Shown piece after piece: positions 24,930 to 34,395 of a stretch of 64,000 nt of DNA. Location of the stretch: the NCBI GenBank assembly GCA_964444065.1, contig CAYUFL010000003.1, positions 1 to 64,000 of the forward strand. The letters are read 5' to 3'. The stretch is from JBGMEA01 sp964444065. GTDB lineage: Bacteria > Bacillota > Clostridia > Eubacteriales > Anaerofustaceae. Below the pieces are notes generated by a model. It was not told where the DNA came from. It saw only the letters and a list, made by a program, of their open reading frames with translations, and searched no databases. How positions within the stretch are numbered: the stretch's first letter is position 1; each line of letters starts with the position of its first letter. The position numbers were made by a program, and so were the translations under genes.

Positions 24930-25979
24930 ATGATTAGCGAAAAAGAAAATTTCGAGAAAATGCTCCGTAAAGAAAACCCTGAATTTGTAACATCACTCAT
25001 AAACTTAGTGCAGATTGTCCTGCCAAGCGTACCTGTGGACAGACCTGAAGGCGGAGGTGCGGGTATTGACGGGTTTGGTTCTAATTGGATTGTGCCGCCG
25101 GGAGAGCCTGCAATTCCCGATCCAAGTCAGAACAGAATATTAAGTGACATAAGCAATTGGCGAACAGAAGTAATATGGCCGGATCTGTCAAAAATAGATT
25201 GGGAAGCCGGTGCCAAAAGAGATATTCCCAACAGAGACCCAAAGAAAATGATTTTTATTATTCTGCCTTCCGGACCGTTTGAGCGTCTGCATGATCTGAT
25301 GGGATTTGAGGAAGCACTTATGGCAACCATAACCGACCCGGAAGAGTGCAAAGAGTTCTTCTCGAAGTTTTGTGATTTTCGTATTGAACAACTGAAGTAT
25401 ATAAAAAAGTACTACAAACCCGATATCATTCAGTTTCAGGATGATTGGGGTACACAAAAAGATCTCATGTTTAAGCCGGATTTCTGGTATTTTGCACTGG
25501 AACCGAATATCAAACGTGTTGTAGCTGCATGTCACGAGCTGGGCATGATTTTCAATATGCATACATGCGGAAAAGTTGATCGTATTATTGACGGTATTGT
25601 TGAGATGGGTCCGGATATGATTGACTCTATGATGGTCTGCAATGATCTTGACAACTGGATGGATCAATATGGCCGCAAGGTTATTTTTATGGGTGGTATC
25701 GATGCTCAGGGAGTCATCGACCGTGCCGGCGTGAGCATGTCTGAGATAAAAAAAGAAGTAAAATCGCGTATAAAAAGATATGCCGGCAAAGGATACTACA
25801 TCCCTTTGCCGTATGCAACCGGACCGAATATGGGACCTGCCATGCTTTTTGCTACGATATACGGGTATACATACAAAAAACCATTGAAAAATTTTGTAAG
25901 AGTTATTTCGTTTTTATTCAGATTAAAATCAATTTTAGCTTCTGCCAATCCCGGTGCAACCGCGGACGCGTCGCACTAG
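24930..25979 (+). CDS. UroD-fold methyltransferase with intact zinc motif
   Basis: A 349-residue member of the uroporphyrinogen-decarboxylase/corrinoid methyltransferase superfamily. Visible: QFQDDWGTQ (168-176), MHTCGK (His211, Cys213; the H-x-C zinc ligands of MtaA/MtbA-like enzymes), FMGGIDAQG and a C-terminal MGPAML. The last 40 residues carry a basic, Ser/Ala-rich extension. AAAGGA precedes the ATG. No corrinoid protein follows, so it may use the one at 22950. It probably demethylates a methylated substrate or passes the methyl group on. It sits in a repeat-bounded cassette with its own TetR. Confidence 0.85.
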   Translation: MISEKENFEKMLRKENPEFVTSLINLVQIVLPSVPVDRPEGGGAGIDGFGSNWIVPPGEPAIPDPSQNRILSDISNWRTEVIWPDLSKIDWEAGAKRDIPNRDPKKMIFIILPSGPFERLHDLMGFEEALMATITDPEECKEFFSKFCDFRIEQLKYIKKYYKPDIIQFQDDWGTQKDLMFKPDFWYFALEPNIKRVVAACHELGMIFNMHTCGKVDRIIDGIVEMGPDMIDSMMVCNDLDNWMDQYGRKVIFMGGIDAQGVIDRAGVSMSEIKKEVKSRIKRYAGKGYYIPLPYATGPNMGPAMLFATIYGYTYKKPLKNFVRVISFLFRLKSILASANPGATADASH

Positions 25980-26137
25980 GTAGGGAACTAGGTAGGGAAC
26001 GCGTATGACCCGTTCCGATCACGTACCGTCCCCCATCAAAATATACCACTGTAGTAGGGAACGCGTATTACGCGTTCCGATGATGTCCCACCCAGTCGTA
26101 TTACGCGTTCCGCCATACCATACGTTCCCTACATTAA
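25980..26137. repeat. REP-like palindromes and decayed copies
   Basis: A tandem start (TAGGTAGGGAAC twice), GGAACGCGTATGACCCGTTCC, a full unit at 26053-26079, then half units (TATTACGCGTTCC and CATACGTTCCCTAC). It contains the second copy of the CCGTCCCCCATCAAAAT tract also seen near 23830. Confidence 0.85.
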
Positions 26138-26189
26138 GGGTTTCAATCCCAAAACAACCACCGATACAACGCATCAAAAAAAGCCGACA

Positions 26190-26229
26190 GCAGTCGGCTT
26201 TTCTGTTATATTTTTTATCTCGATCTGAG
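26190..26229. repeat. Right direct repeat at the 3' end of the ABC permease gene
   Basis: Partner of 24076-24115, offset 2114 bp, 36 of 40 bases identical. It includes the permease stop codon and terminator arm (AAAGCCGAC/GTCGGCTTT at about 26180-26199). Confidence 0.85.
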
Positions 26230-27465
26230 TATCTTCACCAGTTCTCTCATCTTCGGCGGTTTGCCGTACATCAGCACCCCTGCGCGATAAATCAGCGCCG
26301 AAAGATATCCGATCCCGACGGTGCTTGCCACCAATATCGCAATAGAGACCGCAATCGAAACCGCACCCACATCCCCCATCGCAATACGCGCAAACATCGC
26401 CATCGGCGAGGTCAGCGGAATGAACGAGAGCACTTTCATCACCGTCGAATCCACACTGCCCGAACTCATCATGCTGATCGTAACAATGAATGCCACGATA
26501 AAGACCATCGTCAGCGGCAGCACCAGCGTATTCACATCCTCTGTGCGCCCCGCAAGCGAACCCAGCGCGCCGTATAAAAATGCATACAGGAAGAATCCGC
26601 AGATGAAGAATACCAGCGTGTACAGCAGCACGGAGAACGGCATGCCGAAGATCGAATCCACAAATACGTTTCCGCCCCAGTAATCAAGATTCAGATTGTA
26701 GCAGGCAAATGCAGACACCAGGATGAGTGACATCTGCGTCAGTCCCGCAAGTCCCGAACCGATCACTTTGCCGAACATCAGATTGTTCGGATTCGCCGAC
26801 GTGATCAGCAGTTCCATCGCACGCGAGCTTTTTTCGCTTGCAACGCTCATTGCCACAAGCTGCCCGTACAGCATGATCGCCATATATAGCAGGAAAATCA
26901 ATACATACGTATACAGAAAACTCGTCAATTGGTTCGTCCCTGTCTCCACCACTTCACCCTGTGCGGAAGCTGACAGTATCCCCTGCGTCTGTGCGGCATT
27001 CAAACCGTAAGACGCGAGTGTTTCGCTCTGGTAGTTTGCCACCAGCATCGAGTCGATCACATAGGATGAACTGTCGTACATCCCCGCATTGTTCACGATG
27101 TATCGATACACAAGCGGTGTTTCCAGAATCAGCGCGGAATCGTAGGTGCCGTCTTTCACGGCATTGGTAACCGCTTCTTCGGTCTGATTCGTTACGACGA
27201 AGGTACCTATCCCGCCCATGCTCATATAATCAGCCGTTGCCTGCGCATTTCCGCCGCTCAGATCAAGCAGCGCGATCTGCGCGGAGCTGTTCCCCGAAGT
27301 TTGCTCGGAAGCCGCATTGCCGCTGTCGGAACCCGTACCGAACAGTCTCGGGTAAAACAGTACGCCCGCTATCACAAGAATCATAATCCCGGTCAGAATC
27401 AGGAATGTTTTCCCTTTGACATATCCTTGATATTCATATTTCAATATTGTAAAAAACTGTTTCAT
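26215..27465 (-). CDS. ABC-2 type permease (NatB-like)
   Basis: Membrane half of an exporter, 416 residues. N-terminal TM (about 22-42), a large extracytoplasmic Ser/Gly/Asn-rich domain (about 45-185), then at least five TM helices (LYTYVLIFLLYMAIMLYGQLVAMSV onward). MSVASEKSSRAMELLITSANP is the ABC2_membrane_3 signature. It overlaps its ATPase gene by four bases (27462-27465), so both are one operon read leftwards. Likely NatAB-type Na+ or drug/peptide export. The 3' end is duplicated at 24076. Confidence 0.92.
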   Translation of the reverse strand: MKQFFTILKYEYQGYVKGKTFLILTGIMILVIAGVLFYPRLFGTGSDSGNAASEQTSGNSSAQIALLDLSGGNAQATADYMSMGGIGTFVVTNQTEEAVTNAVKDGTYDSALILETPLVYRYIVNNAGMYDSSSYVIDSMLVANYQSETLASYGLNAAQTQGILSASAQGEVVETGTNQLTSFLYTYVLIFLLYMAIMLYGQLVAMSVASEKSSRAMELLITSANPNNLMFGKVIGSGLAGLTQMSLILVSAFACYNLNLDYWGGNVFVDSIFGMPFSVLLYTLVFFICGFFLYAFLYGALGSLAGRTEDVNTLVLPLTMVFIVAFIVTISMMSSGSVDSTVMKVLSFIPLTSPMAMFARIAMGDVGAVSIAVSIAILVASTVGIGYLSALIYRAGVLMYGKPPKMRELVKILRSR

Positions 27466-28373
27466 ATCGTTTCTCCCGTGTACTCGACGAAAATATCGTT
27501 CAGCGACGGTTCATACACCATCAGCCCGTCCATGTCGATGCCCGCATCCGAGAGCGCGGAAAACAACTTCGCTTTATCCGCTGCCTCTTTCAGGGAAATA
27601 CGTGCCGCTGCGTCTTCGACCACGGCATTTGTAATCATCTGAGCAAAATGTTCCGATACATAAGAAACGATCTGCTCGGGATGCTCACCCGTCACGATCA
27701 CGTCTTTGCGGTCATAGCCGCGTTTGATCTGACGGATATTGCCCGAGAGCACGATCTGTCCGCCGTTCAGGATTGCGACATCGTCGCAGAATTGTTCCAC
27801 ATAATTCATCTGATGGCTCGAAAAGAGCACGATTTTGCCTTTGTCGATCTGTTCTTTCACCAGTTCTTCAAGCAGCATCGCGTTCACCGGGTCAAGCCCC
27901 GAAAACGGTTCATCAAAAATCACGATATCCGGATCGGTCATCAGCGTTGCCGCAAGCTGGATCTTCTGCTGATTCCCTTTCGAGAGCGTTTCGAGCTTTT
28001 TCTCCGCATAATCTGCCAGTTCCAGGCGTTCCAGCAGCGCACTGTAGGATGCTTTCGCAGCTTTTTTGTCCATGCCGCGCAGCTCACCCAGATACTGCAG
28101 CTGTTCGCTGATTTTTTTCTTCGGGTACAGCCCGCGTTCTTCGGGCAGATATCCGATCTTTACCTTATTGCGCTCAAACGGTTTCCCGTCGAGCGTCACG
28201 CTTCCGCTGTCCGGCGGGAAAACGCCCATGATAATGCGGATGGTTGTCGTCTTGCCCGCGCCGTTGCGCCCAAGCAGACCGACTGCTTTTCCTCCCTCCG
28301 CTTTGAGACTGATTCCTTCGAGCACCCGTTTGTCCCCGAATGTTTTGACGATATTGCTGATCGCCAGTTCCAT
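27462..28373 (-). CDS. ABC transporter ATP-binding protein (NatA-like)
   Basis: A 303-residue ATPase: Walker A (GRNGAGKTT), Q-loop region (IGYLPEERGLYPKKKISEQLQYL), signature LSKGNQQK, Walker B (IVIFDEPFSGLDP) and H-loop SSHQ. The PEERGLYPKK stretch and SKGNQQK signature are typical of NatA/YhaQ ATPases. The start at 28373 follows GAGGTGTGCT; the frame extends five codons further but without support. Translationally coupled to the NatB-like permease. Confidence 0.93.
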   Translation of the reverse strand: MELAISNIVKTFGDKRVLEGISLKAEGGKAVGLLGRNGAGKTTTIRIIMGVFPPDSGSVTLDGKPFERNKVKIGYLPEERGLYPKKKISEQLQYLGELRGMDKKAAKASYSALLERLELADYAEKKLETLSKGNQQKIQLAATLMTDPDIVIFDEPFSGLDPVNAMLLEELVKEQIDKGKIVLFSSHQMNYVEQFCDDVAILNGGQIVLSGNIRQIKRGYDRKDVIVTGEHPEQIVSYVSEHFAQMITNAVVEDAAARISLKEAADKAKLFSALSDAGIDMDGLMVYEPSLNDIFVEYTGETI

Positions 28374-28947
28374 AGCACACCTCTCCAATCCTTTTCCAAA
28401 TCAATTGTACTGTCATTGTATCACGATTTTGTATGCAAGGGTAAGCCAAATGGAAAAATTGTGCGTTTTTGATCGCACCTGCGCGCTCGGAGCCGCTCGG
28501 ATACCGGAATGATTTCGTTATAATAGGGGCATGAAACTATAGACATCTGCATTTATATGCATATTTTAACTTGTTTTTTATTTATTTTAATCATGTTTCA
28601 TATAGTGTCAGGGATGAAAACAGGGTAAGCCATGATGCTTCGCCCTTCGCATTTGCAATCATGGAACACCAACGGAATCAATGCCTGCCGACAGGAAACG
28701 AAAGCCTATTGTGTTCTCCATGCAAAGACGCGAAAAGGCACCTCCCGTTTTTGGGTCATCATCAAAACAAAGGGATATTCCATCCGGAGGCTTGCCTTGT
28801 GTCCTTCGGAGCAAATCAGACTCCTGCATCATTGATTCGTTTTTATGACGCAGGCGTTTCTTTTCCTGTCTCTGCTTGCTATAATCATATTATGTAAGAA
28901 CGAACATCGTCTACTTGCCGAAAATTCTATTTTTAGCGGGGGGAAAT
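28374..28947. other. Intergenic stretch without a supported gene
   Basis: Overlapping short frames on the plus strand (28571-28897, 28632-28835) have no ribosome site and no family resemblance. It must contain divergent promoters for the ABC operon and the HEAT-like gene. Confidence 0.5.
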
Positions 28948-29562
28948 ATGATCAGCATCGAGAGCATCCTGTCAATCGACAAAGACGATTTGGCAGACGC
29001 ATCAAAACAATTCAGCGAAAATGATATTCCGCAGCTTGTGGAATGGCTGTCTTTGAAGGAAGATGATATCCGATACCGTGCATTTCTTTTGCTGCTGCAC
29101 AGATCCTCTTTCTGCGCGGATGTCTGTCCGTACTGGGATAGCTTCCGAAGCAAACTGAAAAGCGACAATTCCTACCAGAAAAGCATCGGCATGATGCTCA
29201 TTGCCGAGAATGCCCGCTGGGATACGGGAAACAGAACAGCGAAGGTAATCGACGAGTGTCTGCAGCTCCTGCATGACGAAAAACCCATCACGATACGGCA
29301 GTGCATTCAGTCATTGGGAACAATAAGCTCTTTTCAGCCGACCCTGCGGGATGCCATTGCTTCTGCCCTGCTTTCATTCGATCTGATGTCTGTGAAAGAA
29401 ACCATGCGCAAATCGATTCTGCTCGATATTCTGCATGTGCTCCTCGCGATCAAAAAAGAACTCGATTCCGCTGAAATCAACACCTACATTGTAAATGTAC
29501 TGTCCGGCGAAATACTGGACAAAAAATCCAAAAAACAGGTGGAAGCACTTTTCGGCGAATAA
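28948..29562 (+). CDS. HEAT-repeat-like hypothetical protein (SufBD-like annotation group)
   Basis: A 204-residue soluble, all-helical protein. Repeating 35-40-residue helical pairs are visible (NDIPQLVEWLSLKEDDIRYRAFLLLL; SYQKSIGMMLIAENARWD; EKPITIRQCIQSLGTI; LDILHVLLAIKKEL), the pattern of HEAT/alpha-solenoid proteins often labelled 'SufBD protein' in Clostridia. No catalytic motif is visible. GGGGGG-AAAT precedes the ATG at 28948; the frame upstream is unsupported. Likely a protein-binding scaffold; the partner is unknown. Confidence 0.75.
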   Translation: MISIESILSIDKDDLADASKQFSENDIPQLVEWLSLKEDDIRYRAFLLLLHRSSFCADVCPYWDSFRSKLKSDNSYQKSIGMMLIAENARWDTGNRTAKVIDECLQLLHDEKPITIRQCIQSLGTISSFQPTLRDAIASALLSFDLMSVKETMRKSILLDILHVLLAIKKELDSAEINTYIVNVLSGEILDKKSKKQVEALFGE

Positions 29563-29633
29563 AACAGGGTGTCTCCCCGCGATCGCAAGCACAGAGCGCT
29601 TGCGTATGAGCTTACAAATTATCCCCGTAAAAC

Positions 29634-29665
29634 AAACAGCACCGCCGAAACCGACGGTGCTGTTT
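29634..29665. terminator. Bidirectional terminator between convergent genes
   Basis: Stem AAACAGCACCG / CGGTGCTGTTT, 11 bp, between the HEAT-like and LuxR-type genes. Confidence 0.85.
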
Positions 29666-29708
29666 GTATGTATTTTACAATTATTTTAAAGTACAACAGA
29701 TGTATTTC

Positions 29709-31250
29709 TCACTCCTGCGCGATATCCCTGCCCGCTTCCTTGAGCATTTCGACATACAGCATCAGCTCTTCGCGCGAGCCGATATTCAGCTTGTTGTAAA
29801 TGCGTTTGGTGTGTGTTTTGATCGTGTTGATCGAAAGGAACAGTTCCTGCGCGATTTCCTGCGCGGTGTAGTCCTGCAGATACAGATTGAATACCGCGCG
29901 CTCCGCGGGCGTCAGCGTCTGCGTGCGGATGAGGAACTCGTCAATCATCGCGGAAGGCATTGTTTCTGTCTTCTCCGCAATTTCGTTTTTATGTTCCGTT
30001 TTATGTTCCGACAGATATGCCAACAACTCGTCGATCTCCGGCACTTTCGTTTTTTCTTCGTTATACTCATTCGTCTTAATGGCATTCAGCCCTGTCAGGA
30101 TCGGTGTAATATATCGCTTACTGATTTGCTGCGCCAGCAAATCAGTCAATGCAAGCAAGACAGAAAGCAGCAGAAGCACGTTGCGTGTCAGAGAAACGGA
30201 GCTGCGCATCACATCGTCCTTGCGGACAAGCACCGAGACCTGCCACTGCGCATTGCTGTACGGAGAACCTTCCGCATACAGATCGATGTCCGCCTGATAC
30301 CCGAAATATGTCGTACCGTCTTTCTCGGTATATTCATAAAGTGAATTTTTTTTCTTTCCGATCTCCAGAATTTCCTTGCCGGCAGGCGTATATCCCCCGC
30401 AGACAAACGATTTGTCCAAAGAAATCGTCACGGGCACATCCTTGCTGAATACTGTAAATATGTGCGCATACCGATCCGTATGCGGCGAAAACAGATCTTT
30501 AAATTTCTGCATGTCAATCTCGCATCCGCATACACCGAAAACAGTGCCGTCCGAGGCAATCAGCGGTACGCTGCACAGCATGACCTGTTCGCTGACACCG
30601 GTCAAATACATCGGTTCGCTCCAGTAATACAGCTTCGATCTCTCATACGATCCGCTCCGCGCATTTTCCATTACAGGCGCATAGTATAATGCATCCTCGA
30701 CGTTGAATTCCATTTCCCATTGCGGGTGCAGCGCAATACCGTTGCTTGCGGCAATATCCGCAAATCCGTGCAGTAAATAATAAGCATCCATATCCGTGCT
30801 GACGGAATTAGGATCCGTGTCCTCCAAATACAGTCCGGCTTTCGCATATACGGCATTCTCGGCACTCGGATTCACGGTCGCATCCAAAATCAGATAGACG
30901 CCGCTGCAATCGGATCGCTGCAAATAAAACGAGCAGCTTTCGAATTCGCTGTTCAATATCGTATCGAGTACTTCGGGATGATTCGCAAGATCGGAAACCG
31001 CAATGCCCATCGCCCCGAGCTTTGTCTCGATTTCGGACGCAATCGTTTTGGACATCTGCAGGCTTTCTGCTGTCCATACACTGTATTTCAGATCAATATC
31101 GTTGGAAATATGATTCAGTTCGCTCGAAACAATTCCTTCGCTTTCGCTTTTGCCGACAGAAAAGGTACCGGTAACGATCAAAATCATCATCACGCCGAGC
31201 AACATGACCAACATCAGAAGCAACAAAAGCACAAAGAGCCTCTGCCGCAT
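29709..31250 (-). CDS. Membrane-anchored LuxR-type regulator with extracellular Cache-like sensor
   Basis: About 513 residues. TM1 near the N-terminus (RLFVLLLLLMLVMLLGVMMILIV), a large extracellular region of about 300 residues with a double-Cache look (CSVPLIASDGTVFGVCGCEIDMQ; TTYFGYQADIDLY), TM2 (NVLLLLSVLLALTDLL), and a cytoplasmic LuxR/GerE HTH at the C-terminus (LTPAERAVFNLYLQDYTAQEIAQELFLSINTIKTHTKRIYNKLNI). Signal sensing and DNA binding are joined in one chain. The ATG at 31250 is preceded by GAGGG; an in-frame TTG at 31292 is the alternative. A solute-binding lipoprotein gene lies directly upstream on the same strand. Confidence 0.87.
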   Translation of the reverse strand: MRQRLFVLLLLLMLVMLLGVMMILIVTGTFSVGKSESEGIVSSELNHISNDIDLKYSVWTAESLQMSKTIASEIETKLGAMGIAVSDLANHPEVLDTILNSEFESCSFYLQRSDCSGVYLILDATVNPSAENAVYAKAGLYLEDTDPNSVSTDMDAYYLLHGFADIAASNGIALHPQWEMEFNVEDALYYAPVMENARSGSYERSKLYYWSEPMYLTGVSEQVMLCSVPLIASDGTVFGVCGCEIDMQKFKDLFSPHTDRYAHIFTVFSKDVPVTISLDKSFVCGGYTPAGKEILEIGKKKNSLYEYTEKDGTTYFGYQADIDLYAEGSPYSNAQWQVSVLVRKDDVMRSSVSLTRNVLLLLSVLLALTDLLAQQISKRYITPILTGLNAIKTNEYNEEKTKVPEIDELLAYLSEHKTEHKNEIAEKTETMPSAMIDEFLIRTQTLTPAERAVFNLYLQDYTAQEIAQELFLSINTIKTHTKRIYNKLNIGSREELMLYVEMLKEAGRDIAQE

Positions 31251-31369
31251 CGGCAAACCCTCTGTGCCTTTGTTTTTTATTACCTTGCGCAATAATCGAA
31301 ACCGTTCCTGTATCTTAATGGCGAATCACCGTATCCCGTCATTTATTTCGCCGTATGCCGGCAAGAAAC

Positions 31370-32761
31370 CTATTTCATGAACGCATTGAATTTCCCTGCC
31401 GTCGCCTGTGCGAAGGCTTCCTGTGCGCTTTTCGCCGTAAGCAGTGTCACATATGCCGCATGCGCTTCGTTTGCAGAAGCGATCAGCGCAGAATTAAAAC
31501 GCGCCTCCAATTCCTCGACCCCCGTAAAAACAGGCGGAACGTAATAATCATAATTCGTTCTCATCTGTACTGCCGTTTGCAGCATATCCGCAATTGTCGT
31601 ATCGGAATTGCTCTGAATCAGCGTTTCCATTTCATCGCCGTACGCGTCCGACATCACCGGCAGATATCCCGTGGAAGAAACAAACTGCAGATTATTGTCA
31701 GCTTCCGTGAACCATTTTAAAAACACGCTTGCCGCATATTCGTGTGATTCGTCGGATTTCGTAATGCTCATACCGCCGCCGCGCTGCATTGCAATTGCCT
31801 CGCCTCCCTGAAACACAGGATACGGCATCGTTGCAACCGCGACCGTCTCGGTGGTTCCGTCACTGTGCGTAACGGTGTTTCCGTAGAAGGAAGTACCCGC
31901 AGTCGAACCGATGGAGCAGATCACATCTCCCGTTTTCATCGGCGTGGAGCCGTATACTTTGGGTGCCAGAATCTTGGCATATCCTTTTACCGCACAGTTG
32001 TAGTAAATATCCCACACCTTGCCGAACGCTTCGGAATCCGTCGCAAGTCCGTTTGATTCGGATACGAAAGTCTGTCCGAGCTGCGCGCAGCCGACCTGTG
32101 CGAAATTGTACAATGAATCCATACTGAAAAAAGCTTTTCCGTCGTTCGGAACATCGGGGCTCAGACTGTCTGTCCAGTTGTAATACGCTTCGGCTGTTGC
32201 CGCAAGCCCTTCAAAGGTAGCAAGGCTGTCTGCCGATATCCCGGTCGCAGTCGAGAAGCGGTCAAATTCCGTTTCGTTCAGGAACAGCACCTCAGAGGAT
32301 TTCGCGGTCGGAAACACGTACAGACCGTCCGAAAATGTGCCTTCTTCCAAAAAGCTGGGAATATATTTTGAGAGTTCTTTTTTGCTGAACCAATCGTTCA
32401 GATTGACAACCATATCCTTTTGCTGCAGCATGATCGCCGTCTTCGGATAACAGGTCGTGATATCCGGCAACTCCGAAGCCCCAGGCTCTTCGGACGCAAT
32501 CAAGCCCAGTTTGTTATGAATCGTATCCTGACTGCCGACATAGGTAACACTGACAATAATGCCTTCTTTGGCGCCGACCGTGCTGTTGAACTCAGCAATC
32601 ATCGAATCGATGGCGTCTTTCATCTGCCCGCTGTAATTGTGCCACATCGTAATGGTGACGGGTGATTTCGGGTCCAGTCCGTATCGGTTGGCACATCCCG
32701 ATGTGAAAATCGATGCGAAAAAAAAGATCGCAATCAGCAATATAAAATATCTTTTTTTCAT
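31370..32761 (-). CDS. Extracellular solute-binding lipoprotein (family 1, sugar type)
   Basis: A 463-residue ABC-type binding protein. Signal peptide with lipobox (IFTSGC, Cys23), then SBP family-1 features: VTITMWHNYSGQMKDAI, LPDITTCYPKTAIML, LNDWFSKKELSKYIPSF, GTFSDGLYVFPTAKSSEVLFLN. GGGAAG/AGAG precedes the ATG at 32761. No permease or ATPase genes accompany it; the next gene downstream is the membrane LuxR-type regulator. It may therefore act as a ligand-binding partner of that sensor rather than in uptake (inference). Confidence 0.92.
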   Translation of the reverse strand: MKKRYFILLIAIFFFASIFTSGCANRYGLDPKSPVTITMWHNYSGQMKDAIDSMIAEFNSTVGAKEGIIVSVTYVGSQDTIHNKLGLIASEEPGASELPDITTCYPKTAIMLQQKDMVVNLNDWFSKKELSKYIPSFLEEGTFSDGLYVFPTAKSSEVLFLNETEFDRFSTATGISADSLATFEGLAATAEAYYNWTDSLSPDVPNDGKAFFSMDSLYNFAQVGCAQLGQTFVSESNGLATDSEAFGKVWDIYYNCAVKGYAKILAPKVYGSTPMKTGDVICSIGSTAGTSFYGNTVTHSDGTTETVAVATMPYPVFQGGEAIAMQRGGGMSITKSDESHEYAASVFLKWFTEADNNLQFVSSTGYLPVMSDAYGDEMETLIQSNSDTTIADMLQTAVQMRTNYDYYVPPVFTGVEELEARFNSALIASANEAHAAYVTLLTAKSAQEAFAQATAGKFNAFMK

Positions 32762-33111
32762 AAATTCTCTTTCTTCCCTGCAACCAGTCGGACTGCTTGC
32801 TTTTGATTATGAAGTACCCGCATAAATGTTGGTTTCATTGTAACATAGCATTATCGAATTTTCCACAGTTATTTCATAATACAACGGGCACTTTACATAA
32901 TTTTTACACGAATTAAAAAATTGTTCAAGATAGCAAAAATCACACTTTCGATTGAATTTTGAAAGAATTTACGACTGTTTTCTAATTTTTTTAAAATAGC
33001 GTCCGATAAAACTGTTACGAATTAGAAATTTTGGATGAATTTAAGATACATATCTGCGATTGTTCGTAACGAGCGGTCTGATATGCGTGCACCAAATTAC
33101 GGAGGAACGGA
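32762..33111. other. Divergent promoter region, nothing else recognised
   Basis: About 350 bp of AT-rich spacer between the lipoprotein and first MarR gene. No convincing operator palindrome or small gene seen. Confidence 0.5.
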
Positions 33112-33609
33112 ATGCACCCCTCACAGGAATTGAGAGAATTGCAGCGGGTCATACAGCGAAAGCTTTCCGCACTGATCGACGGAGAAATGGATTGTCCTCA
33201 AATCACTCCGGCGCAATGTCACGCGCTCGTGGAGATCGGACGGGCAGGCAGTATCTCGCTCAACGATCTGTCGGACATGCTGAATGTGGAAAATTGTACA
33301 ATGAGCCGTACCGTCAACAAACTCGTGGACAACGGATTCGCGATGCGTGAAATCAATGCCAGCGACAGACGGTATATCAAGATCACCCTGACGGAAAAGG
33401 GAAAACAACTGTTTGTCCGTGTCGAAACCGCGATCGATGCACACTTCAAAAGCATCTACACTGCGATTCCGAAAGAGAAGAGAGAACAACTCTTCGAGAG
33501 CTTGAACATTCTGGTGAGCGCAGTATCTGCGGGAAGCATTCTGCACCATACGGCAAAGTCAGGGTATCGCTTTGATAATGAAGTCCTTCGGAAATCGGTT
33601 TCCGAATAA
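33112..33609 (+). CDS. MarR family regulator 1
   Basis: A 165-residue winged-helix repressor. The HTH and wing are clear: SLNDLSDMLNVENCTMSRTVNKLVDNGFAMREINASDRRYIKITLTEKG (about 51-99), with the DRR wing motif. Flanking helices provide dimerisation. GGAGGAACGG precedes the ATG. It has its own terminator, so it is a separate unit from the two MarR genes that follow. The target is unknown. Confidence 0.93.
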   Translation: MHPSQELRELQRVIQRKLSALIDGEMDCPQITPAQCHALVEIGRAGSISLNDLSDMLNVENCTMSRTVNKLVDNGFAMREINASDRRYIKITLTEKGKQLFVRVETAIDAHFKSIYTAIPKEKREQLFESLNILVSAVSAGSILHHTAKSGYRFDNEVLRKSVSE

Positions 33610-33618
33610 ACGATTTTT

Positions 33619-33648
33619 AAGGCACATGTCATCGCATGTGCCTTTTTT
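33619..33648 (+). terminator. Terminator of MarR gene 1
   Basis: AAGGCACATG / CATGTGCCTT with a six-base loop and T6. Confidence 0.9.
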
Positions 33649-33824
33649 GTACCGTTTTTCTTACGGAACGCAAAAAATGTGACATTACTTCTGAATATAT
33701 ATAGTTAAAAAAAATTTTTGTTGCCGAGCCCGAAAAAAACTGTATAATTAGTATAAACATTTTATTTCATAATAATTGATTGGCAAAGAGACACCATACA
33801 AAATAAACTGCGGAAGGTTATTGT

Positions 33825-34280
33825 ATGAAAAGAACACTTGAACTGGTCGATTGCCACAGAATGATGCACAAATATTTTGATACCGTGCAACATATCGTTC
33901 TGAGGGACTGCGGCATCTCTTTCCCACAAATCAACGTATTAACCGAACTCTCGCATGAGAAACACATCAGTCTGCAGGAACTTGCCGACCAGCTGCGGCA
34001 CGAAAAAAGTACGGTCAGCCGCACTGTTGAAAGCTTGCGGCAGGACGGTTATCTGAGCGCCGTCAAAACGAGCGAAGACAGACGCACACTCGATTTGAGC
34101 CTGACCTGCAAAGGGGAACAGCTCGTTGCGTTCATGCAAAAAGAAATCGAATTGTATTATCGATGCATCCTTGCGGATATGACAGAAGAAGAACAGCTGC
34201 AGGTCTTATCCTGTCTTCATTTGCTGAAATCATCCGTCAATCAAAATCTGGAACGATTGCAAAACAAAAAACCGGCTTGA
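33825..34280 (+). CDS. MarR family regulator 2
   Basis: A 151-residue protein with a typical MarR core: SLQELADQLRHEKSTVSRTVESLRQDGYLSAVKTSEDRRTLDLSLTCKG (about 48-96). The ATG at 33825 has AAGG nine bases upstream. A promoter candidate (TTGCCG, 16 bp, TATAAT) lies at about 33721-33750. It differs strongly in sequence from its two MarR neighbours, so these are old or independently gained paralogues rather than a recent triplication. Confidence 0.92.
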   Translation: MKRTLELVDCHRMMHKYFDTVQHIVLRDCGISFPQINVLTELSHEKHISLQELADQLRHEKSTVSRTVESLRQDGYLSAVKTSEDRRTLDLSLTCKGEQLVAFMQKEIELYYRCILADMTEEEQLQVLSCLHLLKSSVNQNLERLQNKKPA

Positions 34281-34395
34281 CCAAAAGGCGTATTCGGACT
34301 ATGCCTCACTGCACGTCTCCCTGCCGCCTTGCAGGGAGAGCAGGAGGAATTCCGAACCGGGTCGAAACGTATCATACCAAATAACGGGGGAAGCC

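Noticed and set aside
28571..28897. Plus-strand frames in the 28.4-28.9 kb gap
   Set aside because: Two overlapping frames lack ribosome sites and similarity to known families.
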